Source of the DNA: Inia geoffrensis
Lineage: Eukaryota > Chordata > Mammalia > Artiodactyla > Iniidae
Reading direction: 5' to 3'
Length of the DNA stretch: 64,000 nucleotides
Assembly: GCA_036417435.1 (NCBI GenBank)
Contig: CM070899.1
Span: 72,174,501-72,238,500, forward strand
Shown: positions 22,205 through 36,045 of the stretch, piece after piece
Layout: each line of letters begins with the position of its first letter
How positions within the stretch are numbered: position 1 is the first letter of the stretch
The notes under the pieces: model-generated
Told to the model about the DNA's origin: nothing
Seen by the model: the letters and a program-made list of their open reading frames with translations, nothing else
The model's database searches: none
Made by a program: the position numbers and the translations under genes

Positions 22205-23425
22205 TCATCTGTTCTTCCTTATCTGAGCTCACTTCTTTGGTGAGTCATCCAACCTCACAGCTTTAAATATCACTTATTTTCTGGCTTCCCTGGTGGCGCA
22301 GTGGTTGAGAGTCCTCCAGCCGATGCAGGGGACATGGGTTCGTGCCCCAGTCCGGGAAGATCCCACGTGCCGCGGAGTGGCTGGGCCCGTGAGCCATGGC
22401 CACTGAGCCTGCGCATCTGGAGCCTGTGCTCCGCAACAGGAGAGGCCACAGAAGTGAGAGGCCCGTGCACCACAAAAAAAAAAAAAAAAAAAAATCACTC
22501 ATTTTCCAAGAACTCCTAAACTGACTTATCCTACCCAGTCTTCTCTTCAATGTACCAGACCTATGTAACTGTCTACTTGATATCTCCACCAGAAAGTTTA
22601 ATAGACTTTTCAAACATAACATATCTAAAACTGAACTCCTGATCTTCCACCCAAAACTTCTCTTTCCTCTCAGAGGTATGAATGCTATCCTTGCAGTTGC
22701 TCAGACCAAATAATTGAAATGTCTGCTTTCTCTCACAAACCCTTCTAATCTATCAGAAACTCCTTTTGGTTCTACCATCAGACTTTATGCAGAATCAAAC
22801 TACTTCTCAATAATTCTATCACTATCACCTGGTCCCAGCCACCATTATTTCCTTGTGTGGATTTTTTGGTAACAGCCTCTTAACTCATCACTAAGTTTTT
22901 TCTTATCAGTCATGGATGCAGTACAAAGTACTATGCAAAGACCTATGTGAATCGTCATTTTCATTACTTCTCTAACCTCACCGTTTACTCCTTTTTCCCT
23001 GTACATTCTACTGAAGCTGCACTCGTGTCTTCACTATTCCTCACATATACCAGGCACACTCCACGATGGTGAATTTTCAGCGACTAGTTTATCTGTCTGA
23101 AATCTTCTTCTTCATGATATTCTCATGACCAACTTCCTCACTCTAACAAGTCTTTACATAAATACCACCTTGTTCCTGATACCTGCTCTGAACCCCCCTA
23201 TTTAAAATTGCAACTCTCCTCACCCTACACTCATGATCACTTCTACCTGTTCTATCTTCTATCTATGGTCCTTGTCACCTTCTAATATGCTATCTAATTT
23301 ACTTACATTATGTGTATTTATCCATCTGTTCCCACTAGGACATAAGATCTACAATAACAGGTATTCTAATGTTTTCATCACAAACATACCTCAAGTGCCT
23401 AGATCAGTGCCGAATGAATGACTCT
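22205..23425 (+). mobile_element. L2 LINE, sense, split by a CHR SINE
   Basis: Second L2 copy, starting in the RT region (CACAGCTTTAAATATCACTT, then ACTGTCTACTTGATATCTCC, ATATCTAAAACTGAACTCCT, GGTCCCAGCCACCATTATTT) and running to the 3' end (CCACTAGGACATAAGATCT through GTGCCGAATGAATGA). The frame is decayed throughout. The SINE at 22282-22493 splits it. Confidence 0.75.
22282..22493 (+). mobile_element. CHR SINE, short odontocete form, nested in L2
   Basis: Starts TGGCTTCCCTGGTGGCGCAG, has GTTCGTGCC at the B box and a pure A tail. Duplications 22269-22281 (ATCACTTATTTTC) and 22494-22506 (12/13 match). Confidence 0.94.
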
Positions 23426-23475
23426 TCCCCCATTTAAGCTATTTTAATATACACTGTAGTGCAGTAATTTGTATA

Positions 23476-24118
23476 CAGTAGTCCCTCTTACCAGAGAGGG
23501 GGTATGTTCTGAGACACTCAGCAGGTGTCTGAAACTGTGGATAGTACCTAACCTTATATATACTTTTTTTCCCCTATACACACATACCTGTGATAAAGTT
23601 TATTTTATAAATTAGGCACAGTAAGTAATTAACAACAATAATTTATAATAAACTAGGACAGTTATAACAATATACTATAATAAAAGAAGAATGTGGTCTC
23701 TCACTCTCAAAATATCTTATTATACTGTACTCACCCTTCTTTCTGTGATGATCTGAGATGGTAAAATGCCTATGTGATGAGATGAAGTGAGGTGAATGAC
23801 TTAGGCATTGTGATGTAGCATTAAGCTATTACTGACCTTCTGTAATAGGTCAGAAGGAGAACCATCTACTCCAGTTGATCCTGGATCATCAAGAACATCA
23901 TGACAGTGTCAATGATTAGACATCAGGAGCAGATAATGTCAATGGGTGGGAATCCTGGGCCATACAGAATGGGAAGGTGTGAGATTTCATGACAGTACTC
24001 AAAAGAGCATGCAATTTAAAATTTATAAATTACTCATTTCTGGAATTTTCCATTTAATATTTTCAGACCACAGTTGACCCTGGTTAACCGAAACCACAGA
24101 AAAGGGGGAACTACCATG
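23476..24118 (+). mobile_element. MER44/Tigger7-like DNA transposon (non-autonomous)
   Basis: Terminal repeats CAGTAGTCCC at left and GGGGGAACTACCATG at right, flanked by TA (23474-23475, 24119-24120), as for Tc1/mariner transposons. Inside, ACCTTATATATACTTTTTTT and GATGAGATGAAGTGAGGTGA match the MER44 group. No transposase frame, so it would have needed an enzyme in trans. Orientation is arbitrary. Confidence 0.75.
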
Positions 24119-24120
24119 TA

Positions 24121-25400
24121 TCTTATTTCCCTTATCAGTTTGTGGTCTCCATTAGGGAAAGATCAGTGTCTAATCCATATTTGCTAACCACATCTCAAAC
24201 CACAATGCTCAGCATATTGCTCTGCACTTAAGAGGTAAGTCTTAATACTATTTTGGTACAAAGAATACAAATTCAAGCACGTTTAAATAATCTTAAATGA
24301 GGTGAATACATTTTTAGTGTATGAGTGTTTCATTAAAATGAGGGTTACCAGATACCTTCCTTTCTACACTTAATAAATGATAAAAACCAGGGACTGGAAA
24401 GCCATTGGGAAAAGCAGGGTCTCCTGCTTACCTCTCTGTGGGGCCAGGTTGTTATTCACCTCTAGTTCTCTGCACATCTGCTGCACTTCTGGCAGTTTCT
24501 GCCTCTCTGTCTCTCCACCTGTTCTCCTCAATCCCCAATTTCACCCTTACCTCTCACTTCTTCGCATTCACAACAAAAGATGTCTACCCACAGCTCCCTA
24601 GTTTAACTTTCCCTCAAAGAACATGTGACCCACTTCAGTTTCAAGGGCTTTGGCCTAGCTAATATGATCCATAAAAATTTAACCTGCCAAATTTTATTCA
24701 AGCCTTTCCTGACCACTTAAATGATTCTTGCTACCGGTCCAAATCTCCTACTTCAGGAAACCTGCCTAGTTCAGCAGATACTGCCAATGGAACAACCAAA
24801 CTCAGTCAAGTAAGTAATAAAAGGAAGCTTGACTAGGTTGAAGAATTCATTCTGACTAATTAAATTGATTCCTTTGTCCCATTCATCATTCATTCTCTTT
24901 AAATAGCTATGCCAATTTACTTTGTCTTAACTGTAAGATTTATAACCTTGAATGTTTATAGTAGAAAGACATGGAAAGACAAGTCTAAAAGACTGTTTCA
25001 ACAGGCAAAAATTATATCTGTCCAACTTTCACTTACATCAACATGAAACATTTAGGCAAGATATCTTAAGTTAAAGTTTTTAAAAAATCACGATGGATTA
25101 AATATTCACCCTTTCTCCCCTCTAAATGTTCATTTTCTATTCATTACCTCTAGTTGTCATAAAGATACCAGATCCTAGCTTTCTACATAAACCCTAGGAG
25201 AAAACATTATTTAACAAAAAAAAATACAACATTTTAAATACAGAGATCTCTTCTCTTTGATGTTTCTTTTCCTTTCTTTTAATTTCTTCTAAATGAAAAA
25301 TGTTTAATTAGATACAACAGTAGAGAAAGCTTATGATTAATATCACTGTTCATCTGGAATTTGAACTATTCTCACTGTCTTCTTTCTCCACTCCATCCCA
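24121..25400. other. Unassigned sequence
   Basis: Pyrimidine-rich at 24430-24600, with overlapping 74- and 85-codon frames that show no conserved domain. Might be a decayed repeat; not recognised. Confidence 0.4.
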
Positions 25401-25415
25401 CTCTGATGCAGTTTT

Positions 25416-25634
25416 TTGTTTTGTTTTGTTTTTTTGTTTTCTTGCAGTACGCGGGCCTCTCACTGTTGTGGCCTCTCCCGTTAAGGAGCACAGGCTCCGG
25501 ACACACAGGCTCAGCGGCCATGGCTCACGGGCCCAGCCGCTCAGCGGCATGTGGGATTCTCCCAGACCGGGGCACGAACCCGCATCCCCTGCATCGGCAG
25601 GCGGACTCTCAACCACTGCACCACCAGGGAAGCT
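25416..25634 (-). mobile_element. CHR SINE, short odontocete form, antisense
   Basis: Ends in CCACCAGGGAAGCT (its head), B-box position GGCACGAAC in antisense, tail converted to T-rich GTTTTGTTTTGTT. Perfect 15-bp duplication CTCTGATGCAGTTTT at 25401-25415 and 25635-25649. Confidence 0.95.
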
Positions 25635-25649
25635 CTCTGATGCAGTTTT

Positions 25650-26122
25650 AAAACACATCCATAAATTCTTTGACACTCTTCCCATCAATAGGCAGGATCC
25701 TTGTTCTCACCCCTTGAATCTGGGCAAGATTGTGCCTACTTTGACCAATATAATATTCTATGTGACTTCCAAAGCTAGGTCATAAAAAAAAAATCTATGT
25801 AATTTCCATCTTCTTTACTGGAACACTTGCTCTTAGAGCCCTGAGCAACTATGTAACCAATCTATTACAAGACTACAAAGCCTGAGTGGAGTCAAGCAGA
25901 TCCACCAATCAACATTTTTAGCTTAGCCCATTCTTCTGTCATCCCAGTCTAGGTGCCAGGCATGCAAGTGAAGAATCTTGAAAGGGGGTCCTCCAGCCCA
26001 AACTCTTTCAGCCTTCAGACCTCTGAATCACCCCCTGTCATTGAATCATTCCATGAACATAATAAAATGGCTGTAGCTTTATATTCGGGTTTTGTGGTAG
26101 TTTGTTATGTAGGAACACATCC
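25650..26122 (+). mobile_element. MLT-type LTR remnant (probable ERVL-MaLR), sense
   Basis: TTTGACACTCTTCCCATCAA, CCCCTTGAATCTGGGCAAG, TGACTTCCAAAGCTAGGTC and a 3' part with ATAATAAAATGGCTGTAGC (an AATAAA-type signal) and GGTAGTTTGTTATGTAGGAA fit the MLT1 LTR order. Edges decayed. Confidence 0.55.
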
Positions 26123-28344
26123 AAAGGCAGGAGCTGTTCTTTTGACTAAACAACCTTTCCACTAACAAAACATTTACAGCCAGTTCTCTTTTGTAAAGGA
26201 TCTGATGAACTTCACAGTAAGGTATTAATAGGTGATAACTCATTATAAGCCAGTGAGCCTCCAACTTCCTCATTATAAAATCAAGGGTATGTGCTTTGCA
26301 ATCTCCTGGGTCCCTTTCACTTTTGGCCTTTTTAGCACTCAGGAGCAGTGCCTTAATGTAGAACAATGAAGCACCAATGGTGGTACTTGTGGGGATATAA
26401 TTCAATTTCTAAATATTTAGCTTAGAGTCTCTTGAATGTATCATTGGGTTGTCATCTTCACCAGTTTTCTCCAAGATTAACTCTAGTCTAGAGACTATGT
26501 AATTCAACATTTCTTAAGAGATATTTACATCTCTTCCTTAACTGCTCTTAAATAAGGTGTGTAATTTCTTTGGATGAAAGATCCAGATACTTTCCATGTT
26601 CACAATAATATATAGAAGCAGTTCTCTCAGGATCATACTAACACCATTAAATGGGTAGAATATTAAACAGAGAAATATTTCTGGTTATTCGCTCTGGGAG
26701 GCAAAAAAAAAATGTCTCGAAAGTTTACTAAGGATCAAATTTTCTCAAGTAGTATTTTGCCCGAACACATCCTTTTGTTCATCCCTAGAAATTGCAATAT
26801 ATTGCTGAATTTTTTCTCCCTTAAATAAGTAATTCTTATCCCTAGTTATTTTTTTTTCATTTAATCAAGTATTTGTTAAGATAGCTAAATAACTTCCATC
26901 CAGATTTTTCAATCTCTCCCTCCTACTGGTAGACCACCAGCCTTTGGAAACCAGTGAATTCAGGTCTCCATGGAAATACTGTGATAATTAACCAAGTTAT
27001 ATTAGCCATTAAAGCTTAAATCTGTGCTTTTCTGAAGATTCTGAGGTAACCCACACATCACGGATTGCATGTGTTTTTTCTTTGGAAATGGAGAATGACA
27101 TTAGAATAACTATGAAATTATTTTTGACTGAGATCATATTGAAACATCATTATCCAACACTGGTGCTTTGACTAAAATGTAAAACACTTTAACTGAAGCA
27201 TTGAAGTTCTCATTAAGTAGCCTTAGCTTAGTCAAAGCATAATTGTTGATCTCCTGTGCTTAAGGCATGTGCTGTTCCATGCAGATAGAGGCTTTTCTAC
27301 CACATGCCTCTTGATGGTGTGTAATGGGAGCAACATGTGCGTATCAGGAGGAGAGTAGACCCTAATTTGGAATATTAAGTGGCACAGGCACATGAAAAGC
27401 CTTCATTAGAATATTAAAAGTGTGCTAAACCCATAAGAGCTAAGAGACATGTTCCTATGGGAGGAAAATTCCAACTTCAAGCTCCCTCCTTATCTCAATT
27501 TCCGATATTTGTTAACAAGAAAGAACACTAACTTAGAAAGTCACTTCTATCCAGTGACTGCTTAAGTGCTACTAGACTACCAAATGATTAGCTCATACTT
27601 GGCCTGTTGCAGAACACAATGAAAGAGTACAATAAACAATCACTGTAGCCCTGAAACTTACCAAACCAGAGAGATGTAAGGCTCATTTTGTCATCCTGAG
27701 CTAAATGGGAAAATATGTTCTTACAAGAACTGTTTTCACTGAGATATTGATAACCTCATCAAGGTTTTGATATTATAGCTATGCCAATGGACAGCTGAGC
27801 GCTCATACTTTCCAACAGTCCCTTCTCCCCCAACATGTGTATACACTGACATCAATAGCAAGTCTTTGAGATTCAAAACCATCCAAACTATTTTTCTCTT
27901 GACCAGTGAGGAGAAACTGACAGATCTCACGTTCTATATATCCATCCTTTATAATATAACCTAGGTTCTAAAGAGAAAGGAGAAAAGTATTTGTAATATT
28001 TTTCAAATTTTAAGATTTAATTTCAACAGCATCAGGGTTTTATGGAAACAGGTCTGGGCCATAATATCAGAATTCTGGGTGCTACTTTGTCAACTGTTAA
28101 TTCTAAGACTTTGTGTACATCTTAAACTATTCCAGCCTTGATTTCATCATTTATATGAAGGGAGTAGGGTGGATAGGAGAGTGTAATATCCATTCTGCCT
28201 ATTTCAGTATTCAAAGGAATCAAATGAAATACTGGCTAAACACTTTGAAATCCTTAAATATCATACAAATGATAGTTATTGTTAATCTTATCATCAGAGA
28301 GAGAAATAGCATAATTAAATAAATTTATAAAATGACTTGCTCAT
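26123..28344. other. Unassigned, young-repeat-free sequence
   Basis: No CHR, L1, L2 or MIR recognised. No open frame with domain character. Could be unique intergenic or intronic DNA; 27000-27450 is comparatively balanced in base composition and worth a conservation check. Confidence 0.45.
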
Positions 28345-28570
28345 GACATCAGAGTCAAGTTTGAATCCTGACTACATCACTTACTGGCTATGTGAATGTG
28401 GGCACATGAACTAAACTCTTTAAGATAATTACTTTATCTGAATAATAATCTATGTATTTGTGTAAAAATAGAATAATATCAACTCCTAAAACTTTTGACG
28501 GAACAACATGATGAGAACAGTAGGTTAAATACTTAGTTTGGTACATGGTATTTAATAAGTTCTCAGTCAG
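28345..28570 (+). mobile_element. MIR SINE, sense
   Basis: GAGTCAAGTTTGAATCCTGA, CATCACTTACTGGCTATGTG and GAATGTGGGCACATGAACTA, then a diverged 3' part ending near GGTATTTAATAAGTTCTCA. One of the better preserved MIRs here. Confidence 0.75.
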
Positions 28571-28800
28571 TGGAGGCTATATATCTGTCAGGTCTCAGTT
28601 CAAAAACTATCTCCTGTCTGAAATTCCTCCTAAATGATCTTGAGTTCCTTTCTCATTCTACCCTTTATACCTCCCCTACATTCTTGGTAGACCTTTACCA
28701 TAACAGGTGTAGTTCATCATTGCACTTACTGGCTTACATCTGTCTCCACTTTTTTTAGACTATTCTCACCTTATTTAGAAGACTTCTTTTTCATCTTTTT
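28571..28800 (+). mobile_element. L2 LINE 3' part, sense
   Basis: CAGGTCTCAGTTCAAAAACT, TGAAATTCCTCCTAAATGAT and CTTACATCTGTCTCCACTTT follow the L2 3' order. It abuts the preceding MIR. Confidence 0.55.
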
Positions 28801-31800
28801 AACCGCAGATTCTAACATGTAACAGATTTGATGTCTGAATGAGCTCAGAGACAGGTGGTAGGAAAAGTTTCCAGGTGAAAAGGAAACATTATTACACCTG
28901 TACTGTACTCAGGGTGCACGTAATATACCCTCCTGATATTAAATAAAATAGATTACAGAAAATAGACTAAGTCTGAATCCTACTCAACCCTATTAAAACA
29001 AAATATTCCAGGAAATATGCCACTCACTCTTTTTCAATCAGTAATTTCTTCTTAGAGCTCTCTCCAGATGTATAAAAGGACTTTGGTTAGCCAGTCTTAA
29101 CAGAGTAACTGCCAAAACCAGCTCTCCAGATGGTATTGAATTCGTGAATAGTGACAGCATGGAAGTGTTCATGCTGTCCTTAATTTTCTTATACCTGATG
29201 AACCAAAAAAAAAAAAAAAAAAGAAAGAACGTCATCTCTACCCTGCTGTGGCCTGATTCTTTCAAATGCACAATTTACAATAGATGAGCCAAGTGTTACA
29301 ATAAGAATATTCTTGCCTTGAGGAGAACTGACCAATCATTAAAAATTTTATTCTACCCTCAGAGATAACCCTTTTGATCTCTCAATTATATTGTTAACAA
29401 GGAAACACACATAAAAGGAGAGATCTAAATAAATTTTTAATGGATACAGTATATCATATTAAATATTTATTGATTTCAACAAACCATGCACATTCATTTA
29501 AATGGTATACATTCAGATACCATTCAAGGTAGAAAGGCCAGACTAAGCAAAGCAGAAGAAAGGTGACTTGTGGCTTCAGAATTTGACTTCTCTGAAGGGT
29601 CTTTTTTCCCCTCCTACCTTTCCCGCCACATAATAGATACTCCGTTACCATATTTTAAGGTCAGAATACACAAGCTGAGAATAATTGACAATGAACTGCA
29701 TAGTGGAGTTCTGGAGAGCTGACCATGACCGTGAGTTTTGTCCATATCCACAGTTTCCTACTGAATGAAGTTGTGAGAAGCTAGGCAGCAGATTAGATGG
29801 TGCCTTGAGTATTCTGAACTTGTTAATAAGGTCACGATAAAATTGGCATTGACTCTCCAACCCAATTAGAAAAGGATCAGAGAGTAAAGGAATTTAAGAG
29901 ACTCACAGAAATAAATAAGCAAGACCATGAGAAAGTAGATATCATAAGTAAACAGAAGCCAGGAGGTAAAAATAGGAAAAAAAGAAATGGATACAAATGA
30001 AAGCAGAGAAATAAACGGAACAGCAGAGTGACTAGAAAAGGGAGCCATGGACGCTTGCCTCTAATGGGACAACTAAAAGTTTCTGGGGACACTCTAAGAA
30101 CTGCTTCAGGCCTGGATATCTGGTTACTGAAGCAGCTGCTTGGGCTTCCCTTCTTTTCCTGTCAACCTGTAATGAACTCGCATCATGAGTGGAGATCCAA
30201 ACATGCTGGTTTCTTACCTCCTAGAAGTACTTTAATAATGCAGTGGGAAAGCACAAAGAAGATACATGTGTTTGTGATGGGAAGAATTTACAAGTCTAGA
30301 TTTCTCTGGAATCTAACCAGGATCAAGGCTCTGGGCTCTTACCCATCAGAATCAGAATCATCTGTTGTACCTCTTCAAATTACTGTTAATACACTGTTAA
30401 CTCTGATTTTTCCCCAGCATAGGTCAATATCCCCAAGTAGTACTTAGCCTATCAGAAAAACGTGACTTCTTAAAATAATATAATCTATTTTGGGTATGTG
30501 AACATCCTCTTAGTTCATTAATGTAAATCAAAATAAGTGTATTAAATCACTAACTATAAAAAAGCAATGTTCAAATCAAAACACAAATGAGATGGGCTGT
30601 CTCTAATATACTTTCCGCAAACAGTATTTGCTCTTCTGTAACTCTCAGACTTCAACTGATTGACATTTCCTGCTTTGAAAACCTCCCATCACATATCTTG
30701 ATGAGAGGCTCCATAACTTGATGTGAGATTGGCAAAGTCACATCGCAGAAGAACACATAGGATGGGAGACATGGTCGTGGCCATCTTTCGATGACACAAC
30801 CTCAAGTCTCCAAAATTAGAATATAAGCACAGATACATGTTAAAAAAAAATATTTTCCACACCTTCTCTATTCCTGTGGTGTTAACACTATACTAAGCAC
30901 ACAGTGGATATTTTTATACATTTTATTTTATTTTCCAAGCAAGCTTTGAGATATTCCTAGTACCAAATCAAACTATACAAAAGGCAGGGGTATATTTCTT
31001 CTTTGGGGTAAATATAGACAAGTAGATGCTCCCTATAAAAAGTGGTTTAAACTTTTACCTGCAATAAAATTACTGTCTGCCTCATGTTTTCCTTCATGGT
31101 AGAAGAAAATTCTATTCTGGGCACTCCAGCTTCTAAAAGCCCCATCTGGTAAATATATTTTCATTATTACATGACTAAATTTGATCCCTGTGTGTGGAAA
31201 ATGCACATGCTTATTAGCCTAGGTTGATTTGTCTCTTCCTCCAAAAGTCATAAAATTTGGGTTTTTTTAAAGGTCCATGTAACACTTTCACTAGGTAAGT
31301 TTGTGTTTGGGGGAAAGAAAAACAACAAACAAACAAACAAAAACAGCTTTCAATACTCTAGATAAAGGACCTCCTTTCAATTGTTGTCAAGGAGACTTCA
31401 TCTGAAGCTTCCCTCTGTGCTTGACATGCATTGGCTCATATTCACCACTACTGACAGTCTCATATGTGTCACTGTCCAGCAAAAATCCTATCTGTTATTA
31501 TTAATAAGCTACCCTTTGCCATATTGATTAGTTGCTTATCTGAGCTTTACAGGCAACAACCTCCCTGCTTGTCTCAGAAACCTCATGTTAGTCAGCATGG
31601 TACCTCTAACCCTTTGCTTCCTATCTTCATGACTTTAAGTACACAAAGCTTTGACTAGATATTTTCATTGTACCTCTGTCTTAGCACTTAGACATCTTCC
31701 TGTAACTTGATGCCATATTAACTCTCAGATAACTAAACTTTGCTCTGTCCATACCCTTCCAGTGCTCTCTGGAAGTTGTGTACGTATCCTCTACCTAATC

Positions 31801-34800
31801 TAAAAATGGCAAAAATGTCCTAAGCTAAAGTGAAATGTCTCTCCCCAACATGCACTGAAGAACTTTTATGAGAACATAGTCAAAAAGCCCATTTTTACAT
31901 GATCTAGCCCCATTTCCTGATAATCATAACATTCATTAAATGGAACAGGCAAACAACTACTGGATCTGGTATGGTACATCAGTTTATATAACACATGAAC
32001 TTCATATCAGGAGAGAAAGGAGGGGCTTGTTCTCAGGTTAGCCATCAACTATGCTCAAAGAACAATTCAGATATTACTGAAAGTTCCTAGAGAACTAGTT
32101 GAGCCCACCAGGAATTTATTTCATTGGCATCTCCCCCTAAAAAAGCACTTTATCCTAAAGAATGAGGCATGTCAGCTCAATTTCAAGTTAGGAGGAGGAG
32201 GCAGTTATGAACAGGTGCTTTATTCTTTAGCCCAGTCTTAGCCTCACAACTGTATTCTAGGGAAATTGGCTTCAAGGGAAAATGAAAGCTATTTTCACCA
32301 AATCTCCATGAGATGTTGGGAAGCAGCTACAATCCGGGACACATGTATCCAAGCATACCCAAAGATGAGACAGAGGGCTTCTCTGTCTCTAAGCACAGAG
32401 CAGAATGGCCACATGGAGCTTTCTCAGCATCAACCATAACTGTCACTTTGCCACAACAGAGCAGCTTCAGTTCAGCATAGCCTTGATATAATTCAGGTTA
32501 GTGCCTATCAGCGAGAGACCATCACAATATCAACAACCTTAAAGTTCTTGTGAAGTACTGTGTGGGCACTATTTTAGCAGTATATATTATCTTAGAAATA
32601 TGGAGCAAGAACCAGAGCAAGAAGAAGACAAAAGTTATGCCAGATGTCCTGAAGTAATTGTGGAAACTTTGAGAAGAACTGCAGGTTCCACAATAAGAAA
32701 TTGAGGGAAATACAAAACAAAAATACTATTTTTTGTTTTTAAGGGTTTTTTTCCTGTATAAAAATAATCTATAAAAAAACAAGGGATGAATTAAGAAGCA
32801 TAATCCAGAAAAACCCCAGCAATGTAGAGAACAGATGAATATTTGGAATAGGACACAGCACAATCCACACCTGGCTTAGTCTGCTGATCATATCCTGGCA
32901 GATAGCAACAGGGTCAAAGTACAGTCTTCATCCAATGCAATCAGGTAAAATGGGTTATACATATAGCACAGTGCCTACAATGGAGGAGGGTGGTAAATAT
33001 TGAATGTTGGCTTCCCCACTCCTACTCCTTTGTAATCTCTTCTCTGTCCACTTCTCCATCTTTCCTATTTTGTTTATGAATATTCAGAATATTGGATAGG
33101 ACCACTGACCTGTGCCTTTACATAAAATAGACCTGATATATGCATATGAAATAGGTACAGAAAATTTTTTTTAAAATATACCATGCATAAAACTAGAAGA
33201 AAAAATTCCCGTAGCCTATTCAGCTCAAGTTGCTGTTTCTTATTTAGGATGCTATTATAGCTTCTTTGCTAGAATGCTGATTTTCTAGAATTGTTCACTG
33301 TTAGCAATTCACCATAAAATTCCAGAAATATGTCACATGAGATTTCATCAAATGTAAGAGATAATCAGATTCTTTTAATTTTCTGCATACATTTTCTCAA
33401 AATAACACATACTACCCTTAAGAAAGTAAGTTCTAAAATATGATCAAAGTAAAAATAACCTGTTCCCTATAGAAACACAAAGGCTTTAGCAAGTACCTTT
33501 CCAATTTATATAAACAAGACAAATAGGTTAATTTTGTTTATTGTTTTTTTAATGGCTCTCAGCCACGATCTAATTTATACACATTTTTTTAAACCCTCTT
33601 TTAAAAGGGTGTTTCCTCAAGGCAAAGAAATCTCATGGTATAATTGACATGAGTATGTTATGTGAAATTGAATTATGTTAGCCAGCATTCCTGAAAGTAC
33701 CATTTTTTCATTGGCATCCATTTTTCAACAATAATATTAGAAAATAATACCTTCAGGACAAGGACCTGAACTTTATGCAAATATAGATTAGAGAAATCCA
33801 AATTATTTTTTAATGAGCTATATGTATTATGCCTGCTTATCTAGAGTTCATCTGGACCATGGTATTAAATAAGCTTAGAGTTAATTAAGCGTATTATAAC
33901 TATTCCTGGCTTCTGCCTTTATTAGTATGAATCTACCAGTTCAGAGGCACTCAGCAAACATGGAAGTACTTTATCAACATCCACTCCAAAACACATTGAA
34001 ATATTTTCAATCCTGTCTTATACTCTTGGGATAATTCTAGAAGCTCAAACCTATTGGACCTTTTTCAAAATCCATTACTTTTCTATTTATATAAATATGA
34101 ATTGCAGGAATAGAAGAGGCTTTCTCTGTAGATTTTGATTTATATTAATAAGAACTATAATCAAACAATTGCTCTCAAGCACATGCACACATGAAGGTAC
34201 GATATCTCTTGCTGCAGAGATACTAGCTCAGGCATCAGCAGATTAAATGAATAGATTTGCTTTCTATTTTAGTGTGCTAAATTGAATACAAATCATAATA
34301 GAAAGTCTCAACATGCAAATGAAATTAGAAGAGCTTTTCTAATTTTCAGTAAGAGAATGAGAGAATCAATCTCTCAGTTAAAAAAAAGAAAATGTGTAAA
34401 CCACTCATTAAGAGCTGATCACATTCTGGTAGCAGCTAAACTAATTTAATGTACACCTACTCAGGTTTTGTTAGTTAGAAGAGCAAAACCTTTTGGAACT
34501 AACCCTATTAAAATCTATCCCAAATTTGAAAGAAACGTTACTTACCTGAGATAATCCTACAGAAATAAAACACTATGAATATCAACAGAAAAGCAATAGA
34601 CATTCATTTTCTACTAGAAACTCAGCAGGGAAAGAAAAAAGAGCAGAGTCAAGATGTATTTTCCATGGATCTGGTTCACATTCTATCATACACCCTAAGG
34701 CCCTATTTCCAGAGCTGTGGCAAAATCCTTTACAGAAGAATGATTTCACATTTTAAGAGTTATCCCTCCAGTCTCTTCCATGTAATTCTGTGATGAAATA

Positions 34801-34834
34801 ACAAACTCAGACACCCTGGAAAGGGGGTGGGATA
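28801..34834. other. Six kilobases without recognised repeats
   Basis: Nothing I can assign apart from simple A or ACAA runs (29204-29222, 31320-31340). Frames of up to 139 codons (30028-30447) show no domain, signal peptide or family resemblance. No convincing exon. Confidence 0.45.
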
Positions 34835-34990
34835 TCAAAAAGGCAATGAATTTTGGATTCAGACAAACTAGACTTTAATACAAGCACTGCCATTCATTAC
34901 CTGAATTACCTTGGAAAATCAATTTACTTTTTGCAGCCTCAATTCTTTCTACAGTAAAGAGAATTCACTACCCAAACAGAACTATTGAAG
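34835..34990 (+). mobile_element. MIR SINE, sense
   Basis: TTTTGGATTCAGACAAACTA, CACTGCCATTCATTACCTG and GCAGCCTCAATTCTTTCTAC in MIR order. Diverged. Confidence 0.6.
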
Positions 34991-36045
34991 GAAAAGAATC
35001 CAGCAGATTTTCTGAAAGAGAATGGGACTCAATAATTATTGGTTCACTTATCTCTTTCTTCAGGCATTATCTCCACTCTAATTTTTTATGCTATCACCTG
35101 CTACTCAAAAATTGGGGGTTCCTTCATGTAATTTGGGCTGTAATTTCTTTATATTCAATTTTACCCCTAGGTTTTCACAAGTTTTGACAACATAATCTAT
35201 CATTTGGAAGTCCTTAATACTTTCTCTCCCCACCACCTCATTCCACTCCTCCCCTAGGTTTAGGGGGAAAAAAGGAACAATGGTCCTTAAAATCAACATT
35301 ATCAAGCTTTTGTACTAGAAGGTGGAACCTCTGTTGGAAAAAAATAAAGGAATTTTAAAGATAGCTGGACCCAAGTAACATACTCTTGGCTCTCTTGAAT
35401 AAATTTTCTCTAGAAATACTCTCCTTCTTTGAATTCCTTTTGGCTGGTAGTTTCCTTTCCTTATTAGAATTGTTCTCCACCATTATTGGAAGAGGAATTG
35501 TTCTCCACGACCACAAGTGTAGAGGAAGAGCCCAGGAGAAGGGAACTAAACATCAGGCTGCTAAGGCCTGACCATTGTTTAGGCCAAGGTAGTCCTCATG
35601 ATACATAGAAAGTACAACTTTGCTCTCCAGAGAGCTGGACTCATAAGCATTTCAAAGCCAACTGAGTAATTAATTCTTTTTCTTTTCATGAAATGATATA
35701 TCTGTGTACATGAGACTCAGGTTAAGATGGGCATGGAGGGCTACAAACTGCTGTATGAGACAAGTAGGAGATTCAGAGGTTCAAATCCTGTCCACATACT
35801 ATCACTATACCTGCAGTAGTTATACAAATGTAGGTCAGCTTTCCTGAGTTACATACAAATTACCTTACAATATTACGAACTATAATTTTATTTCTTAACT
35901 TAAAGCATAAAGATTCAGTACCTCATAAAGAATGGCCTTCTTTTCCGAAAATAAGTATAAAATATCTGATCATATAATTTATAACATCTCTCTTAGATTA
36001 CATATGCAGACAATTATTTATGAATACTAATTTTTGATAGACCAG
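34991..36045. other. Unassigned sequence
   Basis: A possible further MIR scrap near 35760-35830 (AGGTTCAAATCCTGTCCAC). Nothing else recognised. Confidence 0.4.

Noticed and set aside
24377..24662. Two overlapping frames of 74 and 85 codons in pyrimidine-rich DNA
   Set aside because: Low-complexity Ser/Leu-rich translations with no family resemblance. Could be a decayed repeat, not a gene.
25333..25785. 150-codon plus-strand open frame
   Set aside because: Its central part is the antisense CHR SINE at 25416-25634. The flanking parts show no domain.
30028..30447. 139-codon plus-strand open frame
   Set aside because: No recognisable domain, signal or splice context, and composition like its surroundings. 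Expected by chance in 64 kb.
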